A DNA stretch of 64,000 nt from Xenorhabdus stockiae (GTDB lineage: Bacteria; Pseudomonadota; Gammaproteobacteria; Enterobacterales; Enterobacteriaceae), in contig NZ_NJAJ01000008.1 in assembly GCF_002632825.1 (NCBI RefSeq), forward strand, positions 1 through 64,000, read 5' to 3'. Below are positions 24,598 to 35,065 of this stretch, piece by piece. Under the pieces are notes generated by a model. It had not been told where the DNA came from and did no database searches. It saw nothing but the letters and a program-made list of their open reading frames with translations. Positions within the stretch are counted from its first letter, which is position 1. Every line of letters starts with the position of its first letter. Both the position numbers and the translations under genes were made by a program.

Positions 24598-25760
24598 TGC
24601 TGGCTTTGTTCCCAGTCAGCGATGGCAAGCCGGCGTTGCCGCTCTAATTCTGCGCGAATCTCTGCTCCCTGAAAACCACGGGCAATGATTTGCTGAACAC
24701 TGACTTGAGCAGCTACAGTAAAAGCGCCGCGTAAATAGTTTTCAGAGGGATAGAGTGGTGTTTTCGAGCAGGTAGAGGCACAGATATCGGCTTTACTACA
24801 GACAATTAACTGCTCAAGACGCTGCGGTTTGCGCCATACATCGATGGCATTGAACAGCGCCAGCACTTTTTCTGGCGGTAGTTGTTGAGCCGTATGTACC
24901 CAACCGGAATATTGAGCCACGATACCGGCAAGATCCCGTGCAGAATTAGGAATACGTAACCGTTCACACAATTGTTTAATCTGTTCACTTTCGATGTGAG
25001 TGCATAGTGAAGCAAACCGAATATCAGTATCTGTGCTCAGGTAAGTAGACATTTTCAGGACGTTTAGAGAATGAACGCCCATATTTATATCGGTATCTGT
25101 GTGCTTGAGAGGGGCATCAAACAGGGTATTGAGTTCCGGAAAAAGAACAGCCAGAGCGCCACAATTGCGTAAAACCTGAAAATAAACCTGTGGGGATTGA
25201 GATGCGAGTGCTTTTTCAGTTTCCCGCCAGACTCGCTCAGGGGTTAGGGATGACAATTCACCACTCGTTGTCATTTCAGTGATCAGCGCCTGCGTTTCCG
25301 TTGCAATGGAAAAATCTAAATGTGCAAACCGGGCTGCAAAGCGAGCCAGTCGTAATACCCGCAGCGGGTCTTCTGCAAATGCTGCTGAAACATGACGAAG
25401 GATGCGGTTTTTCAGATCTTCAACGCCCTGATATGGGTCGATCAATTCACCTTCGGCCGTTTGTGCGATGGCATTAATAGTCAGATCCCGACGCAAAAGA
25501 TCTTCTTCTAGTGTGACATCAGGAGCGGCATAACAGGTAAATCCGGTATATCCCTGACCGGATTTTCGCTCTGTACGTGCAAGAGCATATTCTTCATGGG
25601 TTTGAGGATGCAGGAAGACGGGAAAATCTTTCCCGACCTGTTGATATCCCTGTGACAGGAGTTCTTCAGGGTTGCCGCCAACAACAACCCAGTCTCTTTC
25701 TGTAACCGGCAGATTCAACAGTTGATCACGAACAGCTCCGCCAACCAAGTAAACTTTCAC
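24594..25760 (-). CDS. cca: CCA tRNA nucleotidyltransferase with degenerate HD domain
   Basis: Adds or repairs the 3' CCA end of tRNA. The 388-residue protein (E. coli 412) keeps GGAVRDQLL (about 7-15), [39 protein letters not shown] and the [11 protein letters not shown] region. Two departures stand out. The catalytic DxD of the E. coli enzyme (VKDRDW) reads VTERDW here, a Glu for the first metal-binding Asp. The HD phosphohydrolase site, LCHDLGKG in E. coli, reads LCTHIESE with about 22 following residues deleted. The 2',3'-cyclic phosphodiesterase and phosphatase functions should be lost. Nucleotidyl transfer may be weakened or merely altered. Start GTG 25760. Confidence 0.93.
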   Translation of the reverse strand: MKVYLVGGAVRDQLLNLPVTERDWVVVGGNPEELLSQGYQQVGKDFPVFLHPQTHEEYALARTERKSGQGYTGFTCYAAPDVTLEEDLLRRDLTINAIAQTAEGELIDPYQGVEDLKNRILRHVSAAFAEDPLRVLRLARFAARFAHLDFSIATETQALITEMTTSGELSSLTPERVWRETEKALASQSPQVYFQVLRNCGALAVLFPELNTLFDAPLKHTDTDINMGVHSLNVLKMSTYLSTDTDIRFASLCTHIESEQIKQLCERLRIPNSARDLAGIVAQYSGWVHTAQQLPPEKVLALFNAIDVWRKPQRLEQLIVCSKADICASTCSKTPLYPSENYLRGAFTVAAQVSVQQIIARGFQGAEIRAELERQRRLAIADWEQSQH

Positions 25761-25848
25761 GCTTGTGTCCTTTAAAGCTATATCCTTAAGACTCTGTTCT
25801 TGAATCGATATTCATGAACCCTGCATCCTTAAAACCGGTGTTTTAAAA

Positions 25849-26469
25849 TCAGCTCATCCAGCGATCTTTGCGTTTCCGACGCGGAATGATATGTGGCAGA
25901 ACAAGCCCCAACAGCAGGCCGATACCAGCGACAGCACCGCCATACATGAACCACTGCAAAATGATTTCTCTTTGTTTATCATCGAGCTGTAGGTTAGCAA
26001 TTTCTACTTTTTTCTCCGCTACAGTCAGCTTGTTATGGAGTTTGGTATTCTCGGCTTTTAAGTCATTGATGATTCTATCGCTGGCAGCGACTTTGTCCTG
26101 CATTTCAGCAGTACGCTCATTCCAGCTATTATCAATATTAGCCAATTGCTCAGTCAGCGTTTTAATTTTCTGCTCCATAGCGGGAATACGCTCGTGCACA
26201 CTGGGAATAGCGCTGAGTTCACTGGATAAGATCCAACTTGTACGCCCTTTGCTGTCCTTTATCTGCGAGTAGCCATTCTCTGATTTAGGATTCACCAGAA
26301 TGACTTCTGAACCGGCATTCAATGAGCCCATGATGCGGTTCTGATTACTTGGGCCGCTACGAATGTAGGCTGATAGTTCATCGGAAACATAACGTTTTTC
26401 TTCAGCATGCACGGATAACGGAAGTGTAAAACCAAGTAATAAAATAAGTAATCGATGTAGTTTCTGCAT
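25849..26469 (-). CDS. ygiM: SH3-domain membrane protein YgiM (TIGR04211)
   Basis: A 206-residue envelope protein close to E. coli YgiM: signal peptide (cleavage after VHAEE region), a bacterial SH3 domain from KRYVSDELSAYIRSGP to RTSWI (about 25-85), a coiled coil (about 95-165), and a single C-terminal membrane helix WFMYGGAVAGIGLLLGLVLP followed by a basic tail RKRKDRW. The SH3 domain probably faces the periplasm and binds wall components; the precise role is not known. It sits between cca and ygiF, as in E. coli. Confidence 0.92.
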   Translation of the reverse strand: MQKLHRLLILLLGFTLPLSVHAEEKRYVSDELSAYIRSGPSNQNRIMGSLNAGSEVILVNPKSENGYSQIKDSKGRTSWILSSELSAIPSVHERIPAMEQKIKTLTEQLANIDNSWNERTAEMQDKVAASDRIINDLKAENTKLHNKLTVAEKKVEIANLQLDDKQREIILQWFMYGGAVAGIGLLLGLVLPHIIPRRKRKDRWMS

Positions 26470-26780
26470 TCTGTTGTCAACTGTTTTGGTGTATGTGATT
26501 AACGTGATTCAAGCTATCCAATTTTTCAAACTACTCAGGCTGATAGTAAAGAGTTAAGTTTGTGGGTGCAATCAGTAAACCAGAATGAATGTTCAATCAA
26601 CTGACCGAATATCGATATTGTTAGGGTTTTTTTGATGGAGTAGCACAATCATTGTTGAGAGAACAGGCTATTGTGGTTTATTTTTCATATTCTGAAAAAC
26701 TTCTCTGAAGAATTTCCCTGAAAAAACCGTGGTCAGGATGAAAAACGAACCGCGCAGTATGAACCGAGAGAGAGATAGAT
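26470..26780. other. divergent promoter region between ygiM and ygiF
   Basis: About 310 bp with no gene on either strand. It should contain the ygiM and ygiF-glnE promoters. GAGAGAGA precedes the ygiF ATG as a ribosome-binding sequence. No clear operator or RNA gene was seen. Confidence 0.5.
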
Positions 26781-27740
26781 ATGCGTTCTGTAGAAGTAGA
26801 GTTGAAACTGTCAGTAAAACCCGAAACGATATCGACAGTACGCGACCGATTATTCCAGCTTCCTAATCATTACACCTCACCACAACATTTGACCAATATT
26901 TACTTTGAAACATCGGATAACCAGCTGCGTCGCTGGGATATGGGGCTGCGTATTCGTGGCTTTGACCAACAGTATGAAATGACGATTAAAACAGCCGGAC
27001 GGGTTATTGGTGGCTTGCATCAGAGACCAGAGTTCAACGTTCCTCTTCATCAGCCAAAACTGAATTTAGCCCTGTTTCCTGCTGATATCTGGCCTGAAAA
27101 TACCGATATTACTCAATTGCAGTCTGCGTTGGCGGATCTGTTCAGCACGGATTTTTCCCGTGAAAAATGGCTGGTGAACTATGGACAGAGTGAAATCGAA
27201 GTGGTTCTGGATCAGGGAGAAATCCGTGCCGGAGAGAAAGCCTCGCCTATTTGTGAATTTGAACTGGAGCTGAAAACCGGACAGGTGTCTGATGTATTGT
27301 CACTAGCTGAGGAGCTGGCGGTTCAGGGGGGATTGCGGCTGGCAAACAGTAGCAAAGCGGCACGGGGTTATGCGCTTGTCAGAGAAGCCTCGTCCATTAA
27401 CTTGGTCAGTATGGAAGCGGAGATCTCTGAAACGCCGGAATGGCAGCAACCGTTATCTGTTCTTTTGACAGATATCCTGCAACAGTGGCAGGAACAAGAG
27501 GAAGGATGGCTGGCAGGGATCAATGCAGGAAAAGCAGGCTTAGAGAAAGTTTTAAAACGGGCAGGACTACTGGTTGAAAAGCAAGGCGGAACAGCTCCGG
27601 CACTGGGTTTATTGTCTGAATTAGAAGAGAGCCTTTCTATAGCCGATGCAGAGGCTGGTGCAGAAAACATGTGTTACAGCGCGAAATGGTTGCAATGTAA
27701 ACTGGCACTGACTCAGTGGTTGATGACCCAATTACCATAA
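26781..27740 (+). CDS. ygiF: inorganic triphosphatase YgiF with truncated CHAD domain
   Basis: The CYTH domain of YgiF hydrolyses inorganic triphosphate. It is intact here: VEVELKL at the N-terminus gives the ExExK motif, and [18 protein letters not shown] and [12 protein letters not shown] (about 153-164) supply the tunnel residues. The E. coli protein has 433 residues with a C-terminal CHAD domain. This one ends after 319 residues at [12 protein letters not shown], in the middle of CHAD, and glnE begins 17 bp later. About 110 residues are missing, so the polyphosphate-binding CHAD part is at best partial. Synteny ygiF-glnE-hldE is as in E. coli. Confidence 0.92.
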   Translation: MRSVEVELKLSVKPETISTVRDRLFQLPNHYTSPQHLTNIYFETSDNQLRRWDMGLRIRGFDQQYEMTIKTAGRVIGGLHQRPEFNVPLHQPKLNLALFPADIWPENTDITQLQSALADLFSTDFSREKWLVNYGQSEIEVVLDQGEIRAGEKASPICEFELELKTGQVSDVLSLAEELAVQGGLRLANSSKAARGYALVREASSINLVSMEAEISETPEWQQPLSVLLTDILQQWQEQEEGWLAGINAGKAGLEKVLKRAGLLVEKQGGTAPALGLLSELEESLSIADAEAGAENMCYSAKWLQCKLALTQWLMTQLP

Positions 27741-27756
27741 ACAATGGAACCTGACT

Positions 27757-30630
27757 ATGCTGCCACTTTCATCCGTTTTAACTCATCAATTGAAGCACAC
27801 GGTGATGCACTTTCAGCCATCATTCCGGCAATCAGAGGTAATCGCAGACAACTTTGCACCTCATGAACAGGCGGTGTTGGCGATAAGTGACTTTGTAGCA
27901 GAAAATTTGCTGACTCGCGCTGAATGGCTGGATGAGATCCGCCAGGATCCTCCGCAGCCTGATGAGTGGAAATACTATTCTACATGGTTGGCTGAATGGC
28001 TGAATCAGGCTTTGTCTTCAGCCAATGACGAAAATGGACTAATGCGGTCTTTACGCCTTTTCCGTAACAGAATGTTGGTGAGAATTGCATGGTCACAGGC
28101 TCTGCGCAGCAGTACAACAGAGCAGACACTGCAACAATTGAGTGTACTGGCAGAAACACTGATTATTGCTGCCCGTGACTGGTTGTACCGTCATTGCTGT
28201 CAGAGTTGGGGAACTCCCACGGATCAGGCTGGTGTTGCACAGCCACTATTGATCCTCGGTATGGGTAAACTGGGAGGAGGAGAACTTAATTTTTCTTCTG
28301 ACATTGATCTGATTTTTGCCTATCCGGAAAACGGTGTGACACGAGGTGGTCGCCGTGAAATGGATAACGCGCAGTTTTTTACCCGACTGGGGCAAAAACT
28401 GATCAAGGTATTGGATCAGCAGACGATCGATGGTTTTGTTTATCGTGTTGATATGCGATTACGTCCGTTTGGTGATAGTGGGCCGTTGGTATTCAGCTTC
28501 CCGGCACTGGAGGATTATTATCAGGAACAGGGACGGGATTGGGAGCGTTACGCGTTAATCAAGGCGCGGATTCTGGGGCATGATGATCAGGCTTACTGTA
28601 ACGAATTACGCCAGATGTTGAGGCCATTTGTCTATCGCCGCTATATTGATTTCAGTGTGATCCAGTCGTTACGCAACATGAAGAATATGATTGAGCGGGA
28701 AGTTCGTCGGCGGGGTTTAAAAGACAACATTAAATTGGGTGCCGGTGGAATTCGGGAAATTGAATTTATCACACAGGTATTTCAGTTGATCCGCGGAGGC
28801 AGAGAACCCATCCTGCAATCCCGTTCATTATTACGGGCACTGGAAGCCATCGAAACATTGGCATTATTAACTCAGGAGCAGGTCAGACAACTCAAAGAAA
28901 GTTACCTGTTCTTACGTCGGCTTGAGAATTTGCTGCAATCCATTCGTGATCAACAAACCCAGACGTTACCGGAGAGTGAGCTGGATCGTGCCCGTTTATG
29001 CTGGGGAATGGGATTTTCTGACTGGGATCATTTAACAGCAGAAACAGAAAAAAATATGCTGGTTGTGCGGGATATTTTTCAGCAGCTGATCGGTGATGAA
29101 ACTGAGGGTAATGGTGAAGTCTCCGCTCATGTGCCGTTTAAGAGCTTATGGCTGGAGTACCTGAACAGAGACGAACTGATGGCACTTGTTCCTCATCTCA
29201 GTGAACCTGAAGCCCAAAAAATGCTCGAGACGATGGTGTCGCTACGTAATGATATCAGTAAGCGTACCATTGGCCCACGGGGGCGTGACGTGCTGGATCA
29301 TCTGATGCCACGTCTGCTGGCAAAAATTGTGGCAAGAGAAGATACCAATACCGTATTGGAGCGGGTTATTCCCTTATTACTGAGTATCGTCAGCCGGACA
29401 ACCTATCTGGAGCTGATTCTGGAATCAGAACAGGTGATGACCCACGTTATTCGTTTGTGTGCCGCTTCTCCGATGATTGCTTGCCAGCTTAGCCATCACC
29501 CTCTATTACTGGATGAATTACTCGATCCGACTTCCTTGTATAAGCCATTACCGTTGGATGCATATCGGGATGAGCTGTATCAATACTTATTGCGTATTCC
29601 TGAAGATGATGAAGAGCAGTTACTGGAAGCTCTGAGGCAGTTCAAACAGGCACAACTATTGCGGATAGCCGCAGAAGATATCGCGGGTGCCCTGTCGGTT
29701 ATGAAAGTCAGTGATCATCTGACTTATCTGGCTGAAGCGATTATCGGTGCGGTTGTGCATCTGGCATGGAACCAGATGGTAAAACGTTTCGGCACACCAA
29801 CTCATTTATCGCAACGTCAGGGGCTTGGTTTTGCCATTCTTGGCTATGGCAAATTAGGTGGATGGGAACTGGGTTATGGTTCTGATTTGGATCTGGTGTT
29901 TTTACTGGATTGCCCGATTGGGGTAATGACTGATGGTGATCGCTCCATTGATGCCCGTCAGTTCTATTTGCGTCTGGCCCAGCGGATACTTCATTTGTTC
30001 AGTACCCGAACCGCGTCAGGGGTGTTGTATGAGGTGGATGCCCGACTACGGCCGTCCGGCGAGTCAGGCATGTTGGTCAGTACTCTTGAAGCCTTTGATG
30101 AATATCAGAAAAAAGAGGCATGGACGTGGGAACATCAGGCTTTGATTCGTGCCCGGATGGTATTTGGTGATGAAAAAATGCGGAGCGATTTTGAGCGTAT
30201 TCGCGGTGAAACGCTATGTATGCCACGGGAGCCTGAACTGTTGCGCCAACAAGTACGTGAAATGCGCGAAAAAATGTATCGGCATCTGGGAAGCCACCAA
30301 CATGGTCAGTTTGATATTAAAGCTGATCCCGGAGGGATCACCGACATTGAATTTATCGCCCAATATCAGGTACTGCGTTACGCGCCAGAAAATGCCAAAC
30401 TGGTGCGCTGGTCTGATAATGTCCGTATTTTTGAGTTAATGGCTGAATACAATATTATGGGCGAGGAGGAAGCAAGTGCATTGACACAGGCTTATATCAC
30501 TCTGCGCAATGAACTGCACCAGCTTGCTTTACAGGCACTATCCAGTCATGTACCTGCTGAACGGTTCATCCAACAGAAAGCACTCGTACACAATAGTTGG
30601 CAGAAATGGCTTGGAGATAAAGCACAGTGA
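27757..30630 (+). CDS. glnE: bifunctional glutamine synthetase adenylyltransferase/deadenylase GlnE
   Basis: Controls glutamine synthetase by adding or removing AMP, directed by PII. The 957-residue protein has both nucleotidyltransferase domains: the N-terminal deadenylase with [20 protein letters not shown] (about 168-187) and the C-terminal adenylylase with [20 protein letters not shown] (about 698-717), each with its DxD pair. [13 protein letters not shown] and [13 protein letters not shown] are the paired downstream motifs. Full length by comparison with E. coli (946). It is 17 bp after ygiF and probably co-transcribed with it. Confidence 0.97.
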   Translation: MLPLSSVLTHQLKHTVMHFQPSFRQSEVIADNFAPHEQAVLAISDFVAENLLTRAEWLDEIRQDPPQPDEWKYYSTWLAEWLNQALSSANDENGLMRSLRLFRNRMLVRIAWSQALRSSTTEQTLQQLSVLAETLIIAARDWLYRHCCQSWGTPTDQAGVAQPLLILGMGKLGGGELNFSSDIDLIFAYPENGVTRGGRREMDNAQFFTRLGQKLIKVLDQQTIDGFVYRVDMRLRPFGDSGPLVFSFPALEDYYQEQGRDWERYALIKARILGHDDQAYCNELRQMLRPFVYRRYIDFSVIQSLRNMKNMIEREVRRRGLKDNIKLGAGGIREIEFITQVFQLIRGGREPILQSRSLLRALEAIETLALLTQEQVRQLKESYLFLRRLENLLQSIRDQQTQTLPESELDRARLCWGMGFSDWDHLTAETEKNMLVVRDIFQQLIGDETEGNGEVSAHVPFKSLWLEYLNRDELMALVPHLSEPEAQKMLETMVSLRNDISKRTIGPRGRDVLDHLMPRLLAKIVAREDTNTVLERVIPLLLSIVSRTTYLELILESEQVMTHVIRLCAASPMIACQLSHHPLLLDELLDPTSLYKPLPLDAYRDELYQYLLRIPEDDEEQLLEALRQFKQAQLLRIAAEDIAGALSVMKVSDHLTYLAEAIIGAVVHLAWNQMVKRFGTPTHLSQRQGLGFAILGYGKLGGWELGYGSDLDLVFLLDCPIGVMTDGDRSIDARQFYLRLAQRILHLFSTRTASGVLYEVDARLRPSGESGMLVSTLEAFDEYQKKEAWTWEHQALIRARMVFGDEKMRSDFERIRGETLCMPREPELLRQQVREMREKMYRHLGSHQHGQFDIKADPGGITDIEFIAQYQVLRYAPENAKLVRWSDNVRIFELMAEYNIMGEEEASALTQAYITLRNELHQLALQALSSHVPAERFIQQKALVHNSWQKWLGDKAQ

Positions 30631-30717
30631 GTTTGGCTTTTTCTGAGGGTTCTTTCTGGCATTTTGGCTGGTTATGGTAATATCCGCCACAATTTATTCT
30701 GATATTTGGAGCATGGG

Positions 30718-32142
30718 ATGAACGTAGCACTCCCTGATTTTCACCGTGCAGGTGTTTTGGTTGTTGGCGATGTCATGTTAGATCGCTATTGGTACGGCCC
30801 AACCAGCCGCATTTCACCGGAAGCGCCGGTTCCTGTTGTTAAAGTTGACACCATCGAAGAGCGTCCGGGCGGAGCAGCTAACGTTGCTATGAATATCGCA
30901 TCATTGGGCGCTAATTCACATTTAGTCGGGTTAACGGGTATTGATGATGCTGCCCGTGCATTAAGCGAAAAACTGAGCAGCGTGAAAGTCCGGTGTGACT
31001 TTGTTTCCGTTTCAACCCATCCGACTATTACGAAATTACGCATTCTTTCGCGTAATCAGCAACTGATCCGTCTGGATTTTGAAGAAGGTTTTCAGAACGT
31101 AGATGCTCAGCCAATGCTGGAGAAAATTCAGCAATCTCTGCCAAATATCGGCGCACTGGTATTGTCCGATTACGCAAAAGGCGCGCTGAGTCAGGTTCAG
31201 GCAATGATTAAGCTGGCAAATGCTGCTGGTGTTCCTGTTCTGATCGATCCTAAAGGCCACGACTTTGAGCGTTATCGTGGCGCAACACTGCTGACTCCGA
31301 ATATGTCAGAATTTGAAGCTGTGGTTGGTCATTGCAAAGATGATGATGAACTGGTGCGTAAAGGTACGCAGTTGGTACAGGATCTGGAACTGAAAGCGCT
31401 GTTAATCACCCGTTCAGAGCGTGGCATGAGTCTGCTGCGTGTCGGGCAGCCTCCTTTACATCTGCCCACTCAGGCGCAGGAGGTTTTTGATGTAACGGGC
31501 GCCGGTGACACAGTGATTGGCGTGCTGGCAACGGCTATTGCAGCCGGTAAACCACTGGCTGAAGCCTGTTATCTGGCTAATGCGGCGGCGGGAGTGGTAG
31601 TCGGTAAGCTGGGAACTTCCACTGTTTCCCCGGTGGAATTGGAAAATGCCGTGCGTGGGCGTGCAGAAACAGGCTTTGGTGTGATGAATGAATCACGCCT
31701 GAAAGAAGTCGTTGAGCAGGCGCGTCAGCGTGGTGAACGTATCGTAATGACGAACGGCTGTTTCGATATTCTCCATGCCGGGCACGTTTCTTATTTGTCC
31801 AATGCCCGTAAACTGGGCGATCGCCTAATTGTGGCGGTTAACAGTGATGCCTCAACCAGACGCCTGAAAGGTGAAACGCGACCAGTTAATCCGCTGGAAC
31901 AGCGAATGATTGTACTGTCTGCACTGGAGTCAGTGGACTGGGTTGTTGCATTTGAAGAAGATACACCGCAGCGCCTAATTGCGGGCATTTTGCCTGATAT
32001 TCTGGTCAAGGGCGGGGATTATAAGCCCGAAGAGATTGCTGGCAGTGAGGAAGTCTGGGCCGCTGGTGGTGAAGTGCAGGTGCTGAATTTTGAAGACGGA
32101 ATCTCAACGACTAATATTATTAAGGCGATAAAAAGTCAGTAA
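30718..32142 (+). CDS. hldE: bifunctional heptose 7-phosphate kinase/heptose 1-phosphate adenylyltransferase HldE
   Basis: Makes ADP-heptose for the lipopolysaccharide inner core. ATG 30718 (MNVALPDF) is preferred over a TTG 12 bp earlier because GGAG ends six bases before it and the E. coli protein begins at the equivalent place. The ribokinase-like domain (about 1-318) shows [27 protein letters not shown] and the catalytic VTGAGDT. The adenylyltransferase domain (about 340-474) shows [16 protein letters not shown] with the HxGH nucleotide-binding motif. A terminator follows before the convergent ubiK. Confidence 0.97.
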   Translation: MNVALPDFHRAGVLVVGDVMLDRYWYGPTSRISPEAPVPVVKVDTIEERPGGAANVAMNIASLGANSHLVGLTGIDDAARALSEKLSSVKVRCDFVSVSTHPTITKLRILSRNQQLIRLDFEEGFQNVDAQPMLEKIQQSLPNIGALVLSDYAKGALSQVQAMIKLANAAGVPVLIDPKGHDFERYRGATLLTPNMSEFEAVVGHCKDDDELVRKGTQLVQDLELKALLITRSERGMSLLRVGQPPLHLPTQAQEVFDVTGAGDTVIGVLATAIAAGKPLAEACYLANAAAGVVVGKLGTSTVSPVELENAVRGRAETGFGVMNESRLKEVVEQARQRGERIVMTNGCFDILHAGHVSYLSNARKLGDRLIVAVNSDASTRRLKGETRPVNPLEQRMIVLSALESVDWVVAFEEDTPQRLIAGILPDILVKGGDYKPEEIAGSEEVWAAGGEVQVLNFEDGISTTNIIKAIKSQ

Positions 32143-32218
32143 TTTGATCTGAGCCATAATGCCGTTATGTTTTTTGCGTAATTTAACGGGTGACATCAAC
32201 GGCATAGCCTGAATGATT

Positions 32219-32254
32219 GGGAGAATTGTATTTTGTTGCAATTCTCCTTATGTA
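32219..32254. terminator. terminator between hldE and ubiK
   Basis: GGAGAATTG (32220-32228) pairs with CAATTCTCC (32239-32247) around a T-rich loop. The genes converge. Confidence 0.75.
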
Positions 32255-32554
32255 TTAATCAGCTTTCTTTTCGCCATGACTCTCTTCGGCATCAATCGCT
32301 GTTTTTGGGGTTTCGAAACGAGCTTCCAGTTCGTTCAGGCGCTGTTCCATACTGATCAGTTTTTCACGGGTACGCAGTAACACCTGAGTCTGAACATCAA
32401 ATTCCTCACGGTTGACGAGATCCAGCTTGCTCAACTGAGATTGCAATACAGTGCGCAATTTTTTCTCTATATCATCACCAAACTCTTTTACACCTTTCGG
32501 CATCGCATTGTGGATTTGGCGGGCAATTTGTTCAATTTTTTTGGGATCGAGCAT
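32255..32554 (-). CDS. ubiK: ubiquinone biosynthesis accessory factor UbiK
   Basis: A 99-residue coiled-coil protein (YqiC) that helps assemble the Ubi complex and binds lipid. It opens [20 protein letters not shown], nearly the E. coli sequence, with [27 protein letters not shown] and a C-terminal coiled coil ([20 protein letters not shown]). It lies between hldE and ribB, as in enterics. An ERIC element begins 30 bp upstream of its start. Confidence 0.94.
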   Translation of the reverse strand: MLDPKKIEQIARQIHNAMPKGVKEFGDDIEKKLRTVLQSQLSKLDLVNREEFDVQTQVLLRTREKLISMEQRLNELEARFETPKTAIDAEESHGEKKAD

Positions 32555-32584
32555 AATGGGTATCCTTTTACTGACAGCATCGTT

Positions 32585-32711
32585 TATACACGTCGTCTTT
32601 CAAGCTGCCTCTTTGTTGGCTGCGTTCGCTCACCCTAGTCACATAGTTATCTATGCTCCTAGGGGTTTACTCCCTTGCCGCCGCGATGCAGCTTGAAATC
32701 CATTGTGTATA
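32585..32711. repeat. ERIC element (127 bp)
   Basis: A full-length enterobacterial repetitive intergenic consensus. It begins TATACAC and ends GTGTATA, with the core CACATAGTTATCTATGCTCC. It is the same length and orientation as the copy at 52150-52276. Confidence 0.9.
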
Positions 32712-32851
32712 GTCACCGGGCTGTTATTAATAAAAATAATGTTGTCGCTATTTTAATACCTGTTGGCGAAAGCACAAATGATTGAGAGACAGGTTTTATA
32801 TTTGGTTTTTACTAATTGCCCTGATGAAGCATTAACGTTATAGTCGAATGG

Positions 32852-33060
32852 TTTATCTCAGGGCAGGGTGAAAGTCCCTACCGGCGGTAAAGTGAAATCA
32901 TCTTCTGGTGATTTTATGAAGCCCGCGAGCGCTCTATTTGTCGTTATTCCGTTGTTGTTAACAATAAAAACAACCGGAGTATAAATAGAGGTCAGCAGAT
33001 CCAGTGTGACTCTGGAGCCGACGGTTATAGTCCGGATGGGAGAGAATAACAGCATCAATC
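32852..33060 (+). promoter_or_regulatory. FMN riboswitch (RFN element) upstream of ribB
   Basis: The conserved RFN blocks are all present: CAGGGCAGGGTGAAAGTCCC then CCGGCGG, a variable arm (32890-32990), the GCCCGCGAGCGC block, then GATCCAGTGTGACTCTGGAG and CCGACGGTTATAGTCCGGAT to about 33042. A GC-rich hairpin and T-rich run follow (about 33060-33090), probably the expression platform. FMN binding should reduce ribB expression, as with the E. coli element. Confidence 0.95.
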
Positions 33061-33170
33061 GGGCGCTTGCGCTCGTCTGTTGTTTTTGTTGCTTCATTTT
33101 TAAGCAATATCAACTCCTCAAAATCGCCCTGATTCTGGTAACCCATATACTTAAAAGAGGTTTTTTTACC

Positions 33171-33824
33171 ATGAATCAGACGCTACTTTCTTCCTATGGC
33201 ACCCCATTCCAACGTGTTGAACGCGCGATCGCGGCTTTACGTGCAGGCGGTGGGGTAATGGTATTGGATGATGAAAATCGTGAAAATGAAGGTGATATGA
33301 TTTTCGTTGCCGAAACCATGACTGTAGAACAAATGGCATTAACCATCCGTCATGGCAGCGGCATTGTGTGTCTTTGCATGACAGATGAGCGCCGTCGGCA
33401 ATTACAGTTGCCTATGATGGTGGAAAACAATTCAAGCCAGTATCAGACGGCTTTTACTATCACGATTGAAGCTGCACAGGGAGTGACAACAGGCGTATCT
33501 GCCGCAGATCGTATTACAACCATTCGTGCGGCTATTGCAGATGGTGCACAACCTGATGATCTGAATCGTCCAGGACATGTTTTTCCTCTACGGGCGCAGA
33601 ACGGGGGGGTTTTGACCCGCCGTGGTCATACAGAAGCAACGATTGATTTGGTCAAACTGGCAGGCTTTAAACCAGCGGGTGTGTTGTGTGAGCTAACGAA
33701 TGATGATGGCTCCATGGCCAGAGCACCTGAGGTGATTGAATTTGCTCAACAGCACGATATGCCAGTGGTCACAATTGAAGATTTGGTTGAGTATCGCATT
33801 AAAATGGAAAAAGCTGTCAGCTGA
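33171..33824 (+). CDS. ribB: 3,4-dihydroxy-2-butanone-4-phosphate synthase RibB
   Basis: Converts ribulose 5-phosphate to the four-carbon unit of riboflavin. ATG 33171 gives 217 residues, the same as E. coli; an in-frame extension upstream runs through the riboswitch and is not real. [17 protein letters not shown] matches the E. coli N-terminus. Metal-binding [13 protein letters not shown] (about 33-45) and [14 protein letters not shown] with HTEATIDL are present. Expression is under the FMN riboswitch starting 320 bp upstream. Confidence 0.97.
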   Translation: MNQTLLSSYGTPFQRVERAIAALRAGGGVMVLDDENRENEGDMIFVAETMTVEQMALTIRHGSGIVCLCMTDERRRQLQLPMMVENNSSQYQTAFTITIEAAQGVTTGVSAADRITTIRAAIADGAQPDDLNRPGHVFPLRAQNGGVLTRRGHTEATIDLVKLAGFKPAGVLCELTNDDGSMARAPEVIEFAQQHDMPVVTIEDLVEYRIKMEKAVS

Positions 33825-34155
33825 TTCAGCACGATGGTTTTCTTCTGCTGGTATCGTCCTCCATTAGCATGGAATATTTCATGGTTCTTAATTTGTAGCT
33901 GATAGAACTAAATTCTGAGCCATGATGGGTAAAAAAAGTTCGGAATAAAAGGCCGAACAGGATAGAATATATCAGTTCTTATCGCATGTACGCTTATAAG
34001 GCCGCAGTCCACACCCTGTGGCCTTTCAGTATTTTTAAAGTACCCCATCATTTTTTGATTGGCCATATTCAGGGAAGAAACATCATAATCTTGCCATAAT
34101 TTTTTTGTCGCTATCCATAATCCACCATGTTTGATTTGCTGTATGAGGGACGAGA
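33825..34155. other. intergenic region between ribB and ygiD
   Basis: About 330 bp without a gene. It contains a terminator hairpin at 33998-34025 (AAGGCC...GGCCTT, 10-bp stem with one G-T pair) followed by CAGTATTTTT. Downstream of this is the probable ygiD promoter and a GAGGGACGAG ribosome-binding sequence. Confidence 0.6.
33998..34036 (+). terminator. terminator downstream of ribB
   Basis: AAGGCCGCAG (33998-34007) pairs with CTGTGGCCTT (34016-34025), followed by TCAGTATTTTT. Confidence 0.7.
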
Positions 34156-34932
34156 ATGAGTCTCCTGAGAATGCCCGCCTTGTTCATTGGTCACGGTAGC
34201 CCAATGAATGCCATTGAAGATAATTGTTATTCACGAGCCTGGTTTGAGTTAGGACAAAAACTGCCCAGACCAAGAGCCATTCTGGTAATTTCTGCGCATT
34301 GGTATATAGATGGTACTGCTGTGACGGCAATGTCTCAGCCCAGAACTATCCACGATTTTGGTAATTTCCCCCGTGAGTTGCATGAAAAACAGTATCCAGT
34401 GAAAGGTTTTCCTGAACTGGCTGTTTTGGTACAGGATATTCTTGAGCCGATTGAGGTCGAAACTGATTTTGACGAATGGGGATTGGATCATGGTTCCTGG
34501 GGAATATTAGCTAAAATGTACCCTGATGCGGATATTCCGGTGGTACAGCTGAGCATAGATCGTAATCAGTCGACTGCTTTCTATTATGATATAGGTAGAA
34601 AACTATCTATGCTACGGGATGAAGGCGTTATGATCATCGGCAGCGGGAATGTTGTGCATAACCTGCCAGCCGAAGAGTTGGGTGCAGAACCTTACCCGTG
34701 GGCACTCTCTTTTGAGCAGTTTGTACGTGAAAACCTGACGAGTATTGAAGAGCCACACCCGTTACTTCAGTCCTTAGACAGGGAAGACGGTAAATTATCC
34801 CACCCGACACCTGAACACTTTATGCCACTTTTTTATGTACTGGGAACATGGGATAAAGAAGAGCCAATTTCAACGCCCGTTGAAGGGATTGAAGATGGCT
34901 CCTTAAGTATGCTGACAATCCAGTTAGGGTAA
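34156..34932 (+). CDS. ygiD: 4,5-DOPA extradiol dioxygenase family protein YgiD
   Basis: A 258-residue member of the LigB-like extradiol dioxygenase superfamily, homologous to E. coli YgiD, which opens the ring of L-DOPA in vitro. Likely metal ligands are in LFIGHGSPMNA (about 10-20), ISAHWY (about 45-50), and GLDHGSWG with IIGSGNVVHNL further on. The physiological substrate is unsure. It lies divergent from ygiC with a degenerate ERIC between. Confidence 0.93.
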   Translation: MSLLRMPALFIGHGSPMNAIEDNCYSRAWFELGQKLPRPRAILVISAHWYIDGTAVTAMSQPRTIHDFGNFPRELHEKQYPVKGFPELAVLVQDILEPIEVETDFDEWGLDHGSWGILAKMYPDADIPVVQLSIDRNQSTAFYYDIGRKLSMLRDEGVMIIGSGNVVHNLPAEELGAEPYPWALSFEQFVRENLTSIEEPHPLLQSLDREDGKLSHPTPEHFMPLFYVLGTWDKEEPISTPVEGIEDGSLSMLTIQLG

Positions 34933-35060
34933 TTCCCTTCATCTTTCGAACGGGCACTTTATTGGCTATGTTCGTCCACCCCAGTCACATAGTTATCTAT
35001 GTTCCTGGGGGTTACTACCTGTTCGCTGATGCTATGCAATTCAAAATCGATTGGATATGA
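34930..35060. repeat. degenerate ERIC-like element
   Basis: The core CCCAGTCACATAGTTATCTA is intact, with CTTCATCTTTC on the left matching the ERIC arm. The right half is diverged and no longer pairs well. It lies just after ygiD and before the ygiC stop. Confidence 0.7.
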
Positions 35061-35065
35061 CTGAA

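Noticed and set aside
32585-32711. The 127-bp repeats as a CRISPR array or phage attachment sites
   Set aside because: The copies are kilobases apart, in both orientations, palindromic and without spacers. Length and core fit ERIC.
33006-33170. N-terminal extension of the RibB frame
   Set aside because: It is the FMN riboswitch and its expression platform; RibB matches E. coli exactly from ATG 33171.
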